Shown in pieces: positions 1 to 7,476 of a stretch of 64,000 bases of DNA. Source of the DNA: Bradyrhizobium sp. ARR65 (GTDB taxonomy: Bacteria > Pseudomonadota > Alphaproteobacteria > Rhizobiales > Xanthobacteraceae); contig NZ_AWZU01000001.1 of NCBI RefSeq assembly GCF_000472385.1, positions 308,501-372,500 on the forward strand, given 5' to 3'. Both the position numbers and the translations under genes were made by a program. Under the pieces are notes generated by a model. That model saw nothing but the letters and a program-made list of their open reading frames with translations, ran no database searches and was not told the origin of the DNA. Each line of letters opens with the position of its first letter. The stretch's first letter is position 1.

Positions 1-2
1 CT

Positions 3-692
3 CTAAAACTTTTCGAACTCGTCGGCATCGATGCAAGCCGTCCGTTCAGCCCGTTCTGCTGGCGGACGCGGATGGCCCTCGCGCATAAGGGGCTCTCCGC
101 CGGCTCTATTCCCTGGCGCTTCACCGAGAAGGGCGCGATCGCGCCGCATGGTTCGGACAAAGTGCCGGTGCTGCTGCATGGCGACACGCCGGTCGTCGAT
201 TCCTGGGTGATCGCCAATTACCTGGAAGATGCGTTTCCCGAGGCACCATCGCTGTTCGGCGGGGAGGGCGGCCGCGCCTTGATGCGGATGATGAACTGGT
301 GGGGCGACGTCGTCGTGGTCGGCGGCATGTTCCCGCTGATCGTCGCCGACATCCCGGCGCAACTGGCACCAGACGATGCGGCCTATTTCCGCGCATCGCG
401 CGAGGCGCGCTTGGGCAAGCCACTGGAAGAGGTGTGCGCGACCCGTGACAAAAGCGTGATCGCTTTCCGCAAATCGCTCGATCCGCTGCGCCTGACCTTG
501 AAGACGCAAACCTATCTCGGCGGCGCCGCGCCGAATTACGCTGATTATATTGTGTTCGGCGGCTTTCAGTGGGCGCGGGTGGTGAGCCCGTTCAAACTGC
601 TGGAGGCTGACGACCCGGTCTATGCCTGGCGCGAGAAGCTGCTCGACGCGTTCGACGGCATGGCCCGGCAATCGCCTGGCTTTGCCGTTTAG
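3..692 (+). CDS. Glutathione S-transferase family protein (5' end outside the window)
   Basis: The frame is open from the first complete codon and reads LFELVGIDASRPFSPFCW, a GST-type thioredoxin-fold N-terminus with a Pro-Phe-Cys-Trp turn. The true start is therefore just left of the window and the ATG at 72 is internal. The middle (LLHGDTPVVDSWVIANYLEDAFP) fits the glutathione-binding P-V-V-D-S segment, followed by a helical C-terminal domain. The family conjugates or reduces electrophiles with glutathione in the cytosol; the substrate cannot be read from sequence. It converges with the PepSY gene, with only 4 bases between the two ends. Confidence 0.85.
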   Translation, partial: LKLFELVGIDASRPFSPFCWRTRMALAHKGLSAGSIPWRFTEKGAIAPHGSDKVPVLLHGDTPVVDSWVIANYLEDAFPEAPSLFGGEGGRALMRMMNWWGDVVVVGGMFPLIVADIPAQLAPDDAAYFRASREARLGKPLEEVCATRDKSVIAFRKSLDPLRLTLKTQTYLGGAAPNYADYIVFGGFQWARVVSPFKLLEADDPVYAWREKLLDAFDGMARQSPGFAV

Positions 693-696
693 TCGG

Positions 697-1626
697 CTAC
701 GCGGCCGACTTCGCGGGCACGGCGGAACCGCTGTTCTTGCCGCGCGTCTGCCTAAGCCGCCATTCGCGGCGACTCCAGCTCAGCACGCCGGTCGCCAGCA
801 GCGTGAGCAGAACGAGCGAGATCAGGAAATTGACCGGGCTCGTGATCATCACGGCGCCGTTGCCCTCATGCAGCAGCCGCGGCCAATTGCGCGCCAGCGG
901 CGTGATGCCGTCTGCCCTCACCGCAAACGCGCGCAATTCGCCGCCGTCATAGATGCGCGCCGTCACGTTGTTGCCGCGCGAGACGATTGAGATTACCTGT
1001 GCGAGATCATAGGATTTTGCAACCACGCGCACGGCATCAGGCAGGGAAAGCGCGCGACCGGCGCCCGCCGGCGGAGCGCCGCTCTGAAAGGTCAGGCCGA
1101 ACGCCATGCAAAGCCCGGTCAAGGGAATGAGCAGGATCAAGGGCAACGTGAACCAGGCTGCGCCCTTGTGCCAACCGGCGAGATTGTTGCGCAGCCGCGG
1201 CAGCCCCATGGCGATGCCGAGCAGCATCACGACGAGCATCGCAATGGTCGAGGCGATCACCAGCCACGACTGGCCGAGCAGGCGTTCATGCGTGAAGCGC
1301 GCCCAGACAATGACGTCGGCGAGCGTCGTGCCGCTTGGCGTGAGCTTTTCACCGCTGACGAGATCGATCTGCGCCGCGCCCGGCCCCTGGAAGCGCAGCC
1401 GCTGTGCTGCTGAATTGATGAAGATCCCGCGCGCCTTGCCTTCCGGATCGTAACTCTTGATCAGATCGACAACACGCGTGGCGTCGATCGATTGCGGTCT
1501 GATTCCAGTGAACTGGACCATCGGCTCGAACGACAGAATCGCTCCGGTCAGGATGATCGCGAACAGCGGCAGCGCAAACACAAGGCTCGTCCAGCGATGC
1601 AGTCTGAGAAGCAGGGCTTTTGTCAC
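697..1626 (-). CDS. PepSY-associated TM helix domain membrane protein
   Basis: About 309 residues. The N-terminus LLLRLHRWTSLVFALPLFAIILTG is the first PepSY_TM helix, with further membrane segments near VIASTIAMLVVMLLGIAMG, FTLPLILLIPLTGLCMAFG and the C-terminal FLISLVLLTLLATG, separated by periplasmic PepSY-like parts. Relatives are often linked to iron or siderophore uptake or to periplasmic reduction, but no TonB receptor is adjacent here. I chose the GTG at 1626 because GGAG lies 6 bases upstream; an in-frame ATG at 1692 would add 22 residues unlike the family. Product family is fairly sure; the role is unknown. Confidence 0.8.
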   Translation of the reverse strand: MTKALLLRLHRWTSLVFALPLFAIILTGAILSFEPMVQFTGIRPQSIDATRVVDLIKSYDPEGKARGIFINSAAQRLRFQGPGAAQIDLVSGEKLTPSGTTLADVIVWARFTHERLLGQSWLVIASTIAMLVVMLLGIAMGLPRLRNNLAGWHKGAAWFTLPLILLIPLTGLCMAFGLTFQSGAPPAGAGRALSLPDAVRVVAKSYDLAQVISIVSRGNNVTARIYDGGELRAFAVRADGITPLARNWPRLLHEGNGAVMITSPVNFLISLVLLTLLATGVLSWSRREWRLRQTRGKNSGSAVPAKSAA

Positions 1627-1840
1627 GGCACTCTCCAGCGGACGGGCGAAGCTCGCGCAGCGCAGATGCAAGACAAATGGCGCTTTGTCCATTGCCGCCG
1701 CATTGATTCAGAACAAATCTAAATTGAAGCGCTTGCGTGTTTTACAAGCGACGAACGACGCGCGCTTGATGACGAAAAGTTAATCGAGCAATGCGGAGTC
1801 GTTTTGCGACTGAGCGAACCGTAGCGAGGCTTCGATCTTC

Positions 1841-2044
1841 TCAGTTGGAAGAGACGTTTGCGAACGTCGCGGCAGCGAGCTTGCGCAGGCAATCCCGGCA
1901 CAGGCAATCCGCGCCTTCCGCCGGCATCGGCAGGCGAGCCGTTTCCTTCCCGCACCAGCATTGGCCTGACAGTTCGCAGGTGAACGGAGTTCCGCAACCT
2001 GAACAAAGGAGCCGGCGCGCGGCCGTTTCTTTCCGATTTGTCAT
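1841..2044 (-). CDS. Cysteine-rich CWC family protein
   Basis: A 67-residue protein with the ordered cysteines CSGCGTPFTC, CWC and CLCRDCL, the signature of the small CWC zinc-ribbon-like family of proteobacteria. The spacing suggests one or two structural zinc sites. No enzymatic residue or membrane segment is visible. It stands alone, oriented away from the DUF1800 gene, with about 200 bases between it and that start. Function of the family is not established. The short length is normal for the family. Confidence 0.8.
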   Translation of the reverse strand: MTNRKETAARRLLCSGCGTPFTCELSGQCWCGKETARLPMPAEGADCLCRDCLRKLAAATFANVSSN

Positions 2045-2162
2045 GATCGCTTACGCAGAATGGCCGCGTTTTTCATGTCGGGTTCATCTCGAACCGCGCT
2101 AGGATGATGCTCGAAAAATATACCAGTGCGGCGCGCCGGGCAAAGCGCCAAGGCGAGCCGAA

Positions 2163-2235
2163 GCGCCAAAGGTAATGGCGTCAAGAACAATAGCGCCAAG
2201 AACAATAACGCCAAGAACAATAACGCTAAGGGTAG
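2163..2235 (+). repeat. 15-bp tandem repeat array running into a ribosome-binding site
   Basis: Three near-identical 15-bp units lie at 2178-2192, 2193-2207 and 2208-2222 (consensus RCGYCAAGAACAATA). They are preceded by a degenerate copy from about 2163 and followed by a partial copy from 2223 whose divergence creates AAGGG. That AAGGG sits 9 bases before the ATG of the DUF1800 gene at 2242 and is its likely Shine-Dalgarno. The array is much more A-rich than its surroundings. Confidence 0.85.
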
Positions 2236-2241
2236 CCGAGC

Positions 2242-3699
2242 ATGTCCCGCGATCCGCAAGCCGCTCTCATCGCGCTCAATCGTTTCGGTTTCGGTGCGCG
2301 CGGGGGCGCCTCCGGCGACTTCGTCAATGCCGCTTCGGATCCGCGTGGTTTCGTCAAGGCCGAGCTCGCGCGCTCCAGCGGCGTGCTTTTGGAGTTGCCC
2401 GCCCTGCAATCGACGCTGGCGCTCGCGCAAGAGGCGTTTGCCTATCAGTTCGAGGTGAAGCAGGCGCGAGAAGCCGCGGCCAAATCAGCGCAAGCCTCCG
2501 AAGCCGCGCCCGCCTCCGAGCCGATGCAGCCCAATGCGGCCAAAATGCAAGACAAGCCGCAAGCCGAGCCGCCGGCGCAGCCGCTCAATGTCATTCAGAA
2601 GACCTATCGCGCCGAGGCCTTGGCGCGACTGCAGCGCGCCGTGCTTGCCGATTGCGGCTTCACCGAACGCCTGGTGGCGTTCTGGTCGAACCATTTTTGC
2701 ATTTCCGCGGGCAAGGGCGCGCTCGCCCGGATCTGGGCGGGCGCGTTCGAGCGCGAGGCGATCCGCCCGCATGTGCTGGGGCGCTTTGCGGATATGGTCA
2801 AAGCCGTCGAGCAGCATCCGGCCATGCTGTTCTTCCTCGACAATCAGCAGTCACTGGGACCGAACTCCCGCGCCGGGCTGAACCGCAAGCGCGGGCTGAA
2901 CGAAAATCTCGCGCGCGAAATCATGGAGCTGCATACGCTGGGTGTCGGCGGCGGCTACACCCAGGAAGACGTCACCTCGCTCGCGCGCATCATCACGGGG
3001 TGGAGCTTTGTCGGGCGGCAGGGAATTCTGGGCACACCGGGCAGTTTCGTCTTCAATGCCAATGCGCATGAGCCGGGGCCGCAGCGCCTGCTTGGCAAGA
3101 CCTATCCGGCCGGCGGCGTCGAGCAAGGCGAGGCGGCACTCGCCGACATCGCGCGCCATCCGTCCACGGCAAAATTCATCGCGACCAAATTCGCCCGCCA
3201 TTTCGTCGCCGACGATCCGCCGCCGGCCTTGCTCGCGCGGCTGCACGACACATTCGTCAAGACCGATGGCGATCTGAAAGCGCTGAGCCTGGCCCTGGTG
3301 GATTCGGATGAGGCCTGGTCCGCGCCGCCGACCAAGATGCGCAGTCCTTACGAGTTCCTGGTCGCCACGGGGAGGCTCCTGGCGCATGTACCGGAGGACC
3401 CCGGCCCGTATCTCAACGGCCTCAACGTGCTCGGCCAGCCCCTGTGGTCGCCGGCGGGACCGAACGGCTTTCCCGATACCAGCGCCGCCTGGGCTGCGCC
3501 CGAGGGCATGAAGCTGCGGCTCGACATATCGGCGCAACTGGCCTCGCGCGTCGGCAATACGGTCGATGCGCGCGATCTCCTGCAGTCCGCTTTTGGCGAG
3601 GCAGCCTCGCCGGAGACGCACCGCACGGTTGAGCGCGCGGAGTCGCGGCAGCAGGCCTTGGCGTTGTTGTTGATGTCGCCGGAATTCCAGAGGAGATGA
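2242..3699 (+). CDS. DUF1800 domain-containing protein
   Basis: 485 residues, covering essentially the whole DUF1800 family. Typical segments are AALIALNRFGFGARGG at the N-terminus, VAFWSNHFCIS, LARIWAGAFEREAIRPHVLGRF, LNENLAREIMELHTLGVGGGY with TQEDV, and AKFIATKFARHFVADDPP near the C-terminus. A low-complexity Ala/Glu/Pro linker sits at about residues 75-115. DUF1800 proteins are nearly always encoded next to DUF1501 proteins, as here, and the pair is thought to act at or outside the cell envelope; the biochemical role is unknown. The ATG follows the AAGGG left by the tandem repeat. The stop lies 2 bases before the preferred DUF1501 start, so the two are co-transcribed. Confidence 0.9.
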   Translation: MSRDPQAALIALNRFGFGARGGASGDFVNAASDPRGFVKAELARSSGVLLELPALQSTLALAQEAFAYQFEVKQAREAAAKSAQASEAAPASEPMQPNAAKMQDKPQAEPPAQPLNVIQKTYRAEALARLQRAVLADCGFTERLVAFWSNHFCISAGKGALARIWAGAFEREAIRPHVLGRFADMVKAVEQHPAMLFFLDNQQSLGPNSRAGLNRKRGLNENLAREIMELHTLGVGGGYTQEDVTSLARIITGWSFVGRQGILGTPGSFVFNANAHEPGPQRLLGKTYPAGGVEQGEAALADIARHPSTAKFIATKFARHFVADDPPPALLARLHDTFVKTDGDLKALSLALVDSDEAWSAPPTKMRSPYEFLVATGRLLAHVPEDPGPYLNGLNVLGQPLWSPAGPNGFPDTSAAWAAPEGMKLRLDISAQLASRVGNTVDARDLLQSAFGEAASPETHRTVERAESRQQALALLLMSPEFQRR

Positions 3700-3701
3700 T
3701 C

Positions 3702-4916
3702 ATGGAATGCTGTGAAAGCCGTCTGTTGACCTCGCGGCGTTCGCTTCTGCTCGGCGGCGCCGCTTTCGCGGCCTGGGCTTACATGCCGAAATTCGCGCGC
3801 GCTAGCGACGGGCGCGATCCGCGCCTGATCGCGGTGATCCTGCGGGGCGCGCTCGATGGGCTTGCGACGGTGGCGCCGGTCGGCGATCCCGACTACGCCG
3901 CGCTCCATGGTTCGATCGCGCTCAGCGTGAGCGGCCCGCATCCGGCTGTCATGCTGGACTCCTTCTTCGCGCTGCATCCGTCGATGCCGGAATTTGCGCG
4001 CATGTATAAGGACAAGCAGGCGGCTGTGGTCCACGCGGTGGCGACGCCTTATCGCGACCGCTCGCATTTCGACGGCCAGGACGTACTGGAAAGCGGCTTT
4101 GCTGGGCCAGGCCGCGTGCAATCCGGCTGGCTCAATCGCGCGTTGCAGGCGCTGCCGCAAGGCGAGCGCGTCTCGGGCGCACTCGCAGTCGGTCCGACTA
4201 CGCCGCTGGTGCTGCGCGGTCCGGCGGCCACCGTCGGCTGGGCGCCGGTGGCGCTGCCGCAGGCCGATGACGATACGGCGATGCGGCTCATCGAACTCTA
4301 TCGGCACCGCGATCCAACGCTGGCCGAGGCGCTGACGCAGGGCCTCGCGCTGGAGAAGACCGCGCAAGGCGGCGACATGAAGACCAAACCCGGCGGCGCG
4401 CCGGCGCAGATGCGCAACGTGGCGCGCGGCGCGGCCAAGGTGATGGCGGCCGATGATGGACCTCGCATCGCCGCGCTCGCCTTCGACGGCTGGGATACTC
4501 ATGCCAATGAGGGTGGTCCGGTCGGGCGGCTTGCCAATCTGCTCACCGGCCTCGACGGCGCGCTCGCCGAATTCGAAAGCGGGCTTGGCGCGCATTGGCG
4601 CGATACCGTCGTTGTGGTCGCGACCGAATTCGGCCGCACCGCCCGCATCAATGGCACCGAAGGCACCGATCACGGCACCGGCACCATCGCGCTGCTCGCG
4701 GGCGGCGCAGTGAAAGGCGGCCGCGTCATCACGGACTGGCCGACGCTGAAGGCGGCAAGCCTTTATGAAGGTCGCGATCTCGCGCCGACCACCGATCTGC
4801 GTGCGGTGATCAAGGGCGTGTTGGCGGATCACTTAGGGTTGAGCGCGCGCGTGCTGGCGGACGCGGTGTTCCCGGATAGCGGGATGGTGAAACCGATGCA
4901 GGGATTGATCGCGTAA
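3702..4916 (+). CDS. DUF1501 domain-containing protein, Tat-exported
   Basis: About 404 residues. The N-terminus has SRRSLLLGGAAFAAWAY, a twin-arginine signal with a hydrophobic core and a predicted cut after ARA. The body carries DUF1501 landmarks: LIAVILRGALDGL, PYRDRSHFDGQDVLE and TEFGRTARINGTEGTDHGTG, which resemble the sulfatase / alkaline-phosphatase fold. I chose ATG 3702 over ATG 3696 because AGGAG at 3691-3695 is then spaced by 6 bases; at 3696 it would abut the start. It is the partner of the upstream DUF1800 gene. Function of the family is not established. Confidence 0.88.
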   Translation: MECCESRLLTSRRSLLLGGAAFAAWAYMPKFARASDGRDPRLIAVILRGALDGLATVAPVGDPDYAALHGSIALSVSGPHPAVMLDSFFALHPSMPEFARMYKDKQAAVVHAVATPYRDRSHFDGQDVLESGFAGPGRVQSGWLNRALQALPQGERVSGALAVGPTTPLVLRGPAATVGWAPVALPQADDDTAMRLIELYRHRDPTLAEALTQGLALEKTAQGGDMKTKPGGAPAQMRNVARGAAKVMAADDGPRIAALAFDGWDTHANEGGPVGRLANLLTGLDGALAEFESGLGAHWRDTVVVVATEFGRTARINGTEGTDHGTGTIALLAGGAVKGGRVITDWPTLKAASLYEGRDLAPTTDLRAVIKGVLADHLGLSARVLADAVFPDSGMVKPMQGLIA

Positions 4917-4998
4917 ACTTTCGCCGCGCCGCTCGCCGCGAATTCTGCTACTGACGCTGTGGAAAGGCATCGATCGACACAGGCAGGAGGCGGCTCAA

Positions 4999-5322
4999 AT
5001 GTTTATCGCCATGAATCGTTTTCGCGTGGCCAATGGCTCGGAGGCAGCGTTCGAGCAGGTCTGGCTGTCGCGCGACTCTCATCTTGAGAAGGTGCCGGGT
5101 TTCATCGAGTTTCACCTGCTCAAGGGGCCGGAGGCGGAGGATCATACGCTCTACGCCTCGCACACGATCTGGGCAAACCACGCAGCGTTCGAGGCCTGGA
5201 CCAAATCGGAGGCGTTTCGCGCAGCGCATCGCGACGCCGGCAACAACAAGCCGCTCTATCTCGGTCACCCCCAATTCGAGGGTTTCGAGGTGCGTCAGAC
5301 GGTGGGGCGCGGCGGGAAGTGA
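4999..5322 (+). CDS. IsdG-family haem-degrading monooxygenase
   Basis: 107 residues of the antibiotic-biosynthesis-monooxygenase (dimeric ferredoxin-like) fold. It begins MFIAMNRFRV and contains WTKSEAFRAAH. The IsdG catalytic triad Asn-Trp-His falls at N6, W67 and H77, almost the numbering of staphylococcal IsdG (N7/W67/H77). This supports oxidative opening of haem to release iron, in the cytosol, rather than a generic ABM enzyme. Rhizobial HmuQ/HmuD proteins are of this family, but no haem-uptake genes are in this window. GCAGGAGG precedes the ATG. Its spacing from the DUF1501 stop (82 bases) leaves a shared transcript possible. Confidence 0.82.
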   Translation: MFIAMNRFRVANGSEAAFEQVWLSRDSHLEKVPGFIEFHLLKGPEAEDHTLYASHTIWANHAAFEAWTKSEAFRAAHRDAGNNKPLYLGHPQFEGFEVRQTVGRGGK

Positions 5323-5361
5323 CGGAACAATGGCCTTCTTTAAAGCTCTCCCCGCTCTTTG

Positions 5362-5459
5362 GCCGACGAGGGTTACAAGGTTCTTCGCTCCTGGAGCACG
5401 ATGTGCTTGGCGAGGTCGAAGGCATTCTTCGCAAAATTCTGAGCGAACTCGGCGGATAG
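5362..5459 (+). pseudogene. C-terminal remnant of a DUF559 (Vsr-like endonuclease fold) gene, frameshifted
   Basis: Two adjacent frames together read like the end of a DUF559 protein. One gives DEGYKVLRSW (from about 5365) and the next gives EHDVLGEVEGILRKILSEL with a stop at 5457-5459. Intact relatives end in a similar run (G-[FY]-x-V-[LI]-R-[FY]-W ... V-L-x-N-x-x-x-V-L-x-x-I). A single shift between W and E-H-D-V joins them, and the rest of the gene is absent upstream. The stop lies about 10 bases before a palindromic repeat. Identification rests on motif memory. Confidence 0.5.
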
Positions 5460-5467
5460 AGCCCCTC

Positions 5468-5508
5468 ACCCCGCCTCCTCTCCCCGCGAAGAGCGTGGAG
5501 AGGGGGCA
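5468..5508. repeat. CTCTCCCCGC-type palindromic repeat (family E)
   Basis: CCTCTCCCCGC and GTGGAGAGGGG form an imperfect hairpin between the converging DUF559 remnant and the aldo/keto reductase gene. A second copy lies at 20190-20226 and a short diverged copy at 53330-53351. It may also terminate the reductase transcript. Confidence 0.7.
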
Positions 5509-5515
5509 CTACTAG

Positions 5516-6454
5516 CTACTTCGTGATCTCGTCGATCTCCGCCATCTCCTCCGCGCTCAACGTCCACGCGATCGCCTTCACGTTCTGCTCGACCTGCTCG
5601 ACGCGGGTGGCGCCCGCGATGATGCTGGCGACTTGCGGGCGTGCGGCGAGCCAGGAGAAGGCGAGCTCCAGCAGCGTGTGGCCGCGCGCTTGCGCGAAGG
5701 CTTGCAGCTTCTCGGCGATCTCCTCGTTGCGCGGCGTGACATAGTGGTCGCGCAATCTGGGCGTCGTGGCAAAACGCGTGCCCTCCGGCGCGGCTGCGCC
5801 GCGTTTGTATTTGCCGGTCAGAAGTCCGCTCGCGAGCGGGAAATAGGGCAATAGCCCCAGCTTGTATTCCTGCGCCGCAGGCAACAGCTCCTTCTCGATG
5901 CCGCGCACCAGCAGGCTGTACTCATCCTGGCAGGAGATGAAGCGGTTGACATTCGCCGCGCGCGCCGTGAACTCGGCTTCCGCGATGCGCCAGGCCGGAA
6001 AGTTGGAATTGCCGATATAGCGGACCTTGCCCTGCCGGATGAGATCGTCGAGCGCACGCAGCGTCTCCTCGAGCGGCGTCAGCGGATCGTAATCGTGCTG
6101 CTGGTAAAGATCGATATAGTCGGTCTTCAGCCGCTTCAGGCTCGCTTCGACCGCCGACATGATGTAGCGGCGCGAGGCGCCCTGCTTGGTGCCGTCGGTC
6201 GCCATCGGCTTGGAGAATTTCGTCGCGAGCACGATGTCCTTGCGGCGGTCGCCGAGCACGGTGCCCAGCACCGTCTCCGAGCCGCCCATGCCCGCATAAA
6301 TATCGGCGGTGTCGAACAGCGTGATACCGAGATCGAGCGCCCTGTGGATCACCTTGCGCGAGGTTTCGAGATCAGCGCGCTGGCCGAAATTGTTGCAGCC
6401 GAGACCGACCGCGGAAACGCGCAGGCCGGAGCCGCCGAGATTGCGAATTTGCAT
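5516..6454 (-). CDS. Aldo/keto reductase
   Basis: 312 residues, a full-length TIM-barrel AKR. It opens MQIRNLGGSGLRVSAVGLGCNNFG, then has LFDTADIYAGMGGSE with the catalytic Asp and Tyr, LATKF with the catalytic Lys, YIDLYQQHDYDP with the active-site His, and a C-terminal NADPH-binding part including SIIAGATR. The overall pattern is that of the voltage-gated potassium-channel beta / YajO-type AKRs, which reduce aldehydes and ketones with NADPH. The substrate cannot be deduced. It is monocistronic, with gene-poor DNA upstream. Confidence 0.88.
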   Translation of the reverse strand: MQIRNLGGSGLRVSAVGLGCNNFGQRADLETSRKVIHRALDLGITLFDTADIYAGMGGSETVLGTVLGDRRKDIVLATKFSKPMATDGTKQGASRRYIMSAVEASLKRLKTDYIDLYQQHDYDPLTPLEETLRALDDLIRQGKVRYIGNSNFPAWRIAEAEFTARAANVNRFISCQDEYSLLVRGIEKELLPAAQEYKLGLLPYFPLASGLLTGKYKRGAAAPEGTRFATTPRLRDHYVTPRNEEIAEKLQAFAQARGHTLLELAFSWLAARPQVASIIAGATRVEQVEQNVKAIAWTLSAEEMAEIDEITK

Positions 6455-6803
6455 GGACCTATCCTGTTACGGAAGAGCAGGGCACGCATTGTGGCGCGCG
6501 AGCCCTGCTGTCGCAAGCGACGGTCCCGCATGGCTATTCACGCACGGCGGCAAAATTGGTGTCGCCGCAAGGTGCCTGCCTCGCCCGTCAGCAGGAGGAC
6601 TTGCCCAAAGTATTTGCCCGAATGTCGGTCACAAAACGTGGGATCAAAAAAGTGCGGCCCCGGTCAGACGCGGCGACTGACGGGGACCGCTGGCGCTTGA
6701 TCTGTGACGGGGGCCTGATCAGACGCAAGCGAAAGCTTAGGCCTGCTTTGTTACGTCGCAGTGACAGGCGGACTTATCCACAGGCGTGGAGAATCCTCAC
6801 GCG
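6455..6803. other. Intergenic region with one perfect DnaA box
   Basis: No coding frame with convincing composition was found. The only recognisable motif is TTATCCACA at 6774-6782, identical to the DnaA-box consensus. No second box, AT-rich unwinding element or replication gene is nearby, so an origin is not claimed. The stretch must contain the promoter of the aldo/keto reductase on the minus strand. Confidence 0.5.
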
Positions 6804-7265
6804 TCAGAACAACTTGCGATAGACGATGAAGCCGGACCGTTCGGCGATGCGATCGTAGAGCTGTCGCGCGGTCATATTGGTCTCATGGGTTTGCCAATAG
6901 ACGCGCTTGGCGCCGGCGAGTTCGGCCTGCCGGTACACGCCTTCGATCAGCGCGCGGCCCACGCCTTTGCCGCGCGCCGCCTGTGCGGTGAACAAATCCT
7001 GCAGGTAGCAGACCGGCTCGATCGCGGTGGTGCTGCGATGAAACAGATAGTGCGCCAATCCCAGCAACTCGCCGTCGCCTTCCGCAACCAGCGCATGAAC
7101 CGGCTCATAAGCATCGAAGAAGCGCGACCACGTCATGTCAGTGATCTCGCGCGCAAGTGCCGTCGCGCCGGAGCGGCCGTAAAAGGCGTTGTAGCCGTCC
7201 CACAAGGGAAGCCATTTGTCGAAATCACTCCGCTGAACGAAGCGGATGGAGAGATCGTTGGACAT
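6804..7265 (-). CDS. GNAT family N-acetyltransferase
   Basis: The ATG at 7265 gives 153 residues starting MSNDLSIRFVQRSDFDKWLPLW, the normal GNAT N-terminus; the 82 residues that an earlier in-frame start would add are not GNAT-like. The acetyl-CoA-binding motif A is seen as YLQDLFTAQAARGKGVGRALI, followed by RVYWQTHETNMTARQLYDRI, where the N-x-x-A-x-x-L-Y segment is typical of motif B. The acceptor substrate is unknown. The Shine-Dalgarno-like AGAAGG touches the ATG, which is unusually close. Confidence 0.82.
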   Translation of the reverse strand: MSNDLSIRFVQRSDFDKWLPLWDGYNAFYGRSGATALAREITDMTWSRFFDAYEPVHALVAEGDGELLGLAHYLFHRSTTAIEPVCYLQDLFTAQAARGKGVGRALIEGVYRQAELAGAKRVYWQTHETNMTARQLYDRIAERSGFIVYRKLF

Positions 7266-7476
7266 CCTTCTACTCAGAACCTGTGCTGTAGCAGTCGCCG
7301 AGCTGCGCAAATCGGGAGAGGGTGCAACTTCTGTCGTCATTGCGACGGGGGCTTGACCGAGAGGTCCGTCCGGTTCTGCAACTTGATCGGCGAATGCTCT
7401 ATCCGTTACCCTATTAAGAACAGAAGCGGCCACGATCAATCTCGAACTCAGGAGATGTTGAAAGAGGTCCACGCAT

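Noticed and set aside
2126..2458. A frame from a GTG encoding Lys-Asn repeats (KNNNAKNNNAK)
   Set aside because: The repeat peptide arises from the 15-bp DNA array. The frame then overlaps DUF1800 out of phase and has no ribosome-binding site.
3348..4832. A 494-codon minus-strand frame opposite the DUF1800/DUF1501 genes
   Set aside because: The plus-strand products match known families in full, while the antisense product is low-complexity Arg/Ala/His-rich sequence.
6455..6803. Replication origin
   Set aside because: Only one DnaA box, no AT-rich unwinding region and no dnaA, hemE or parAB genes nearby.
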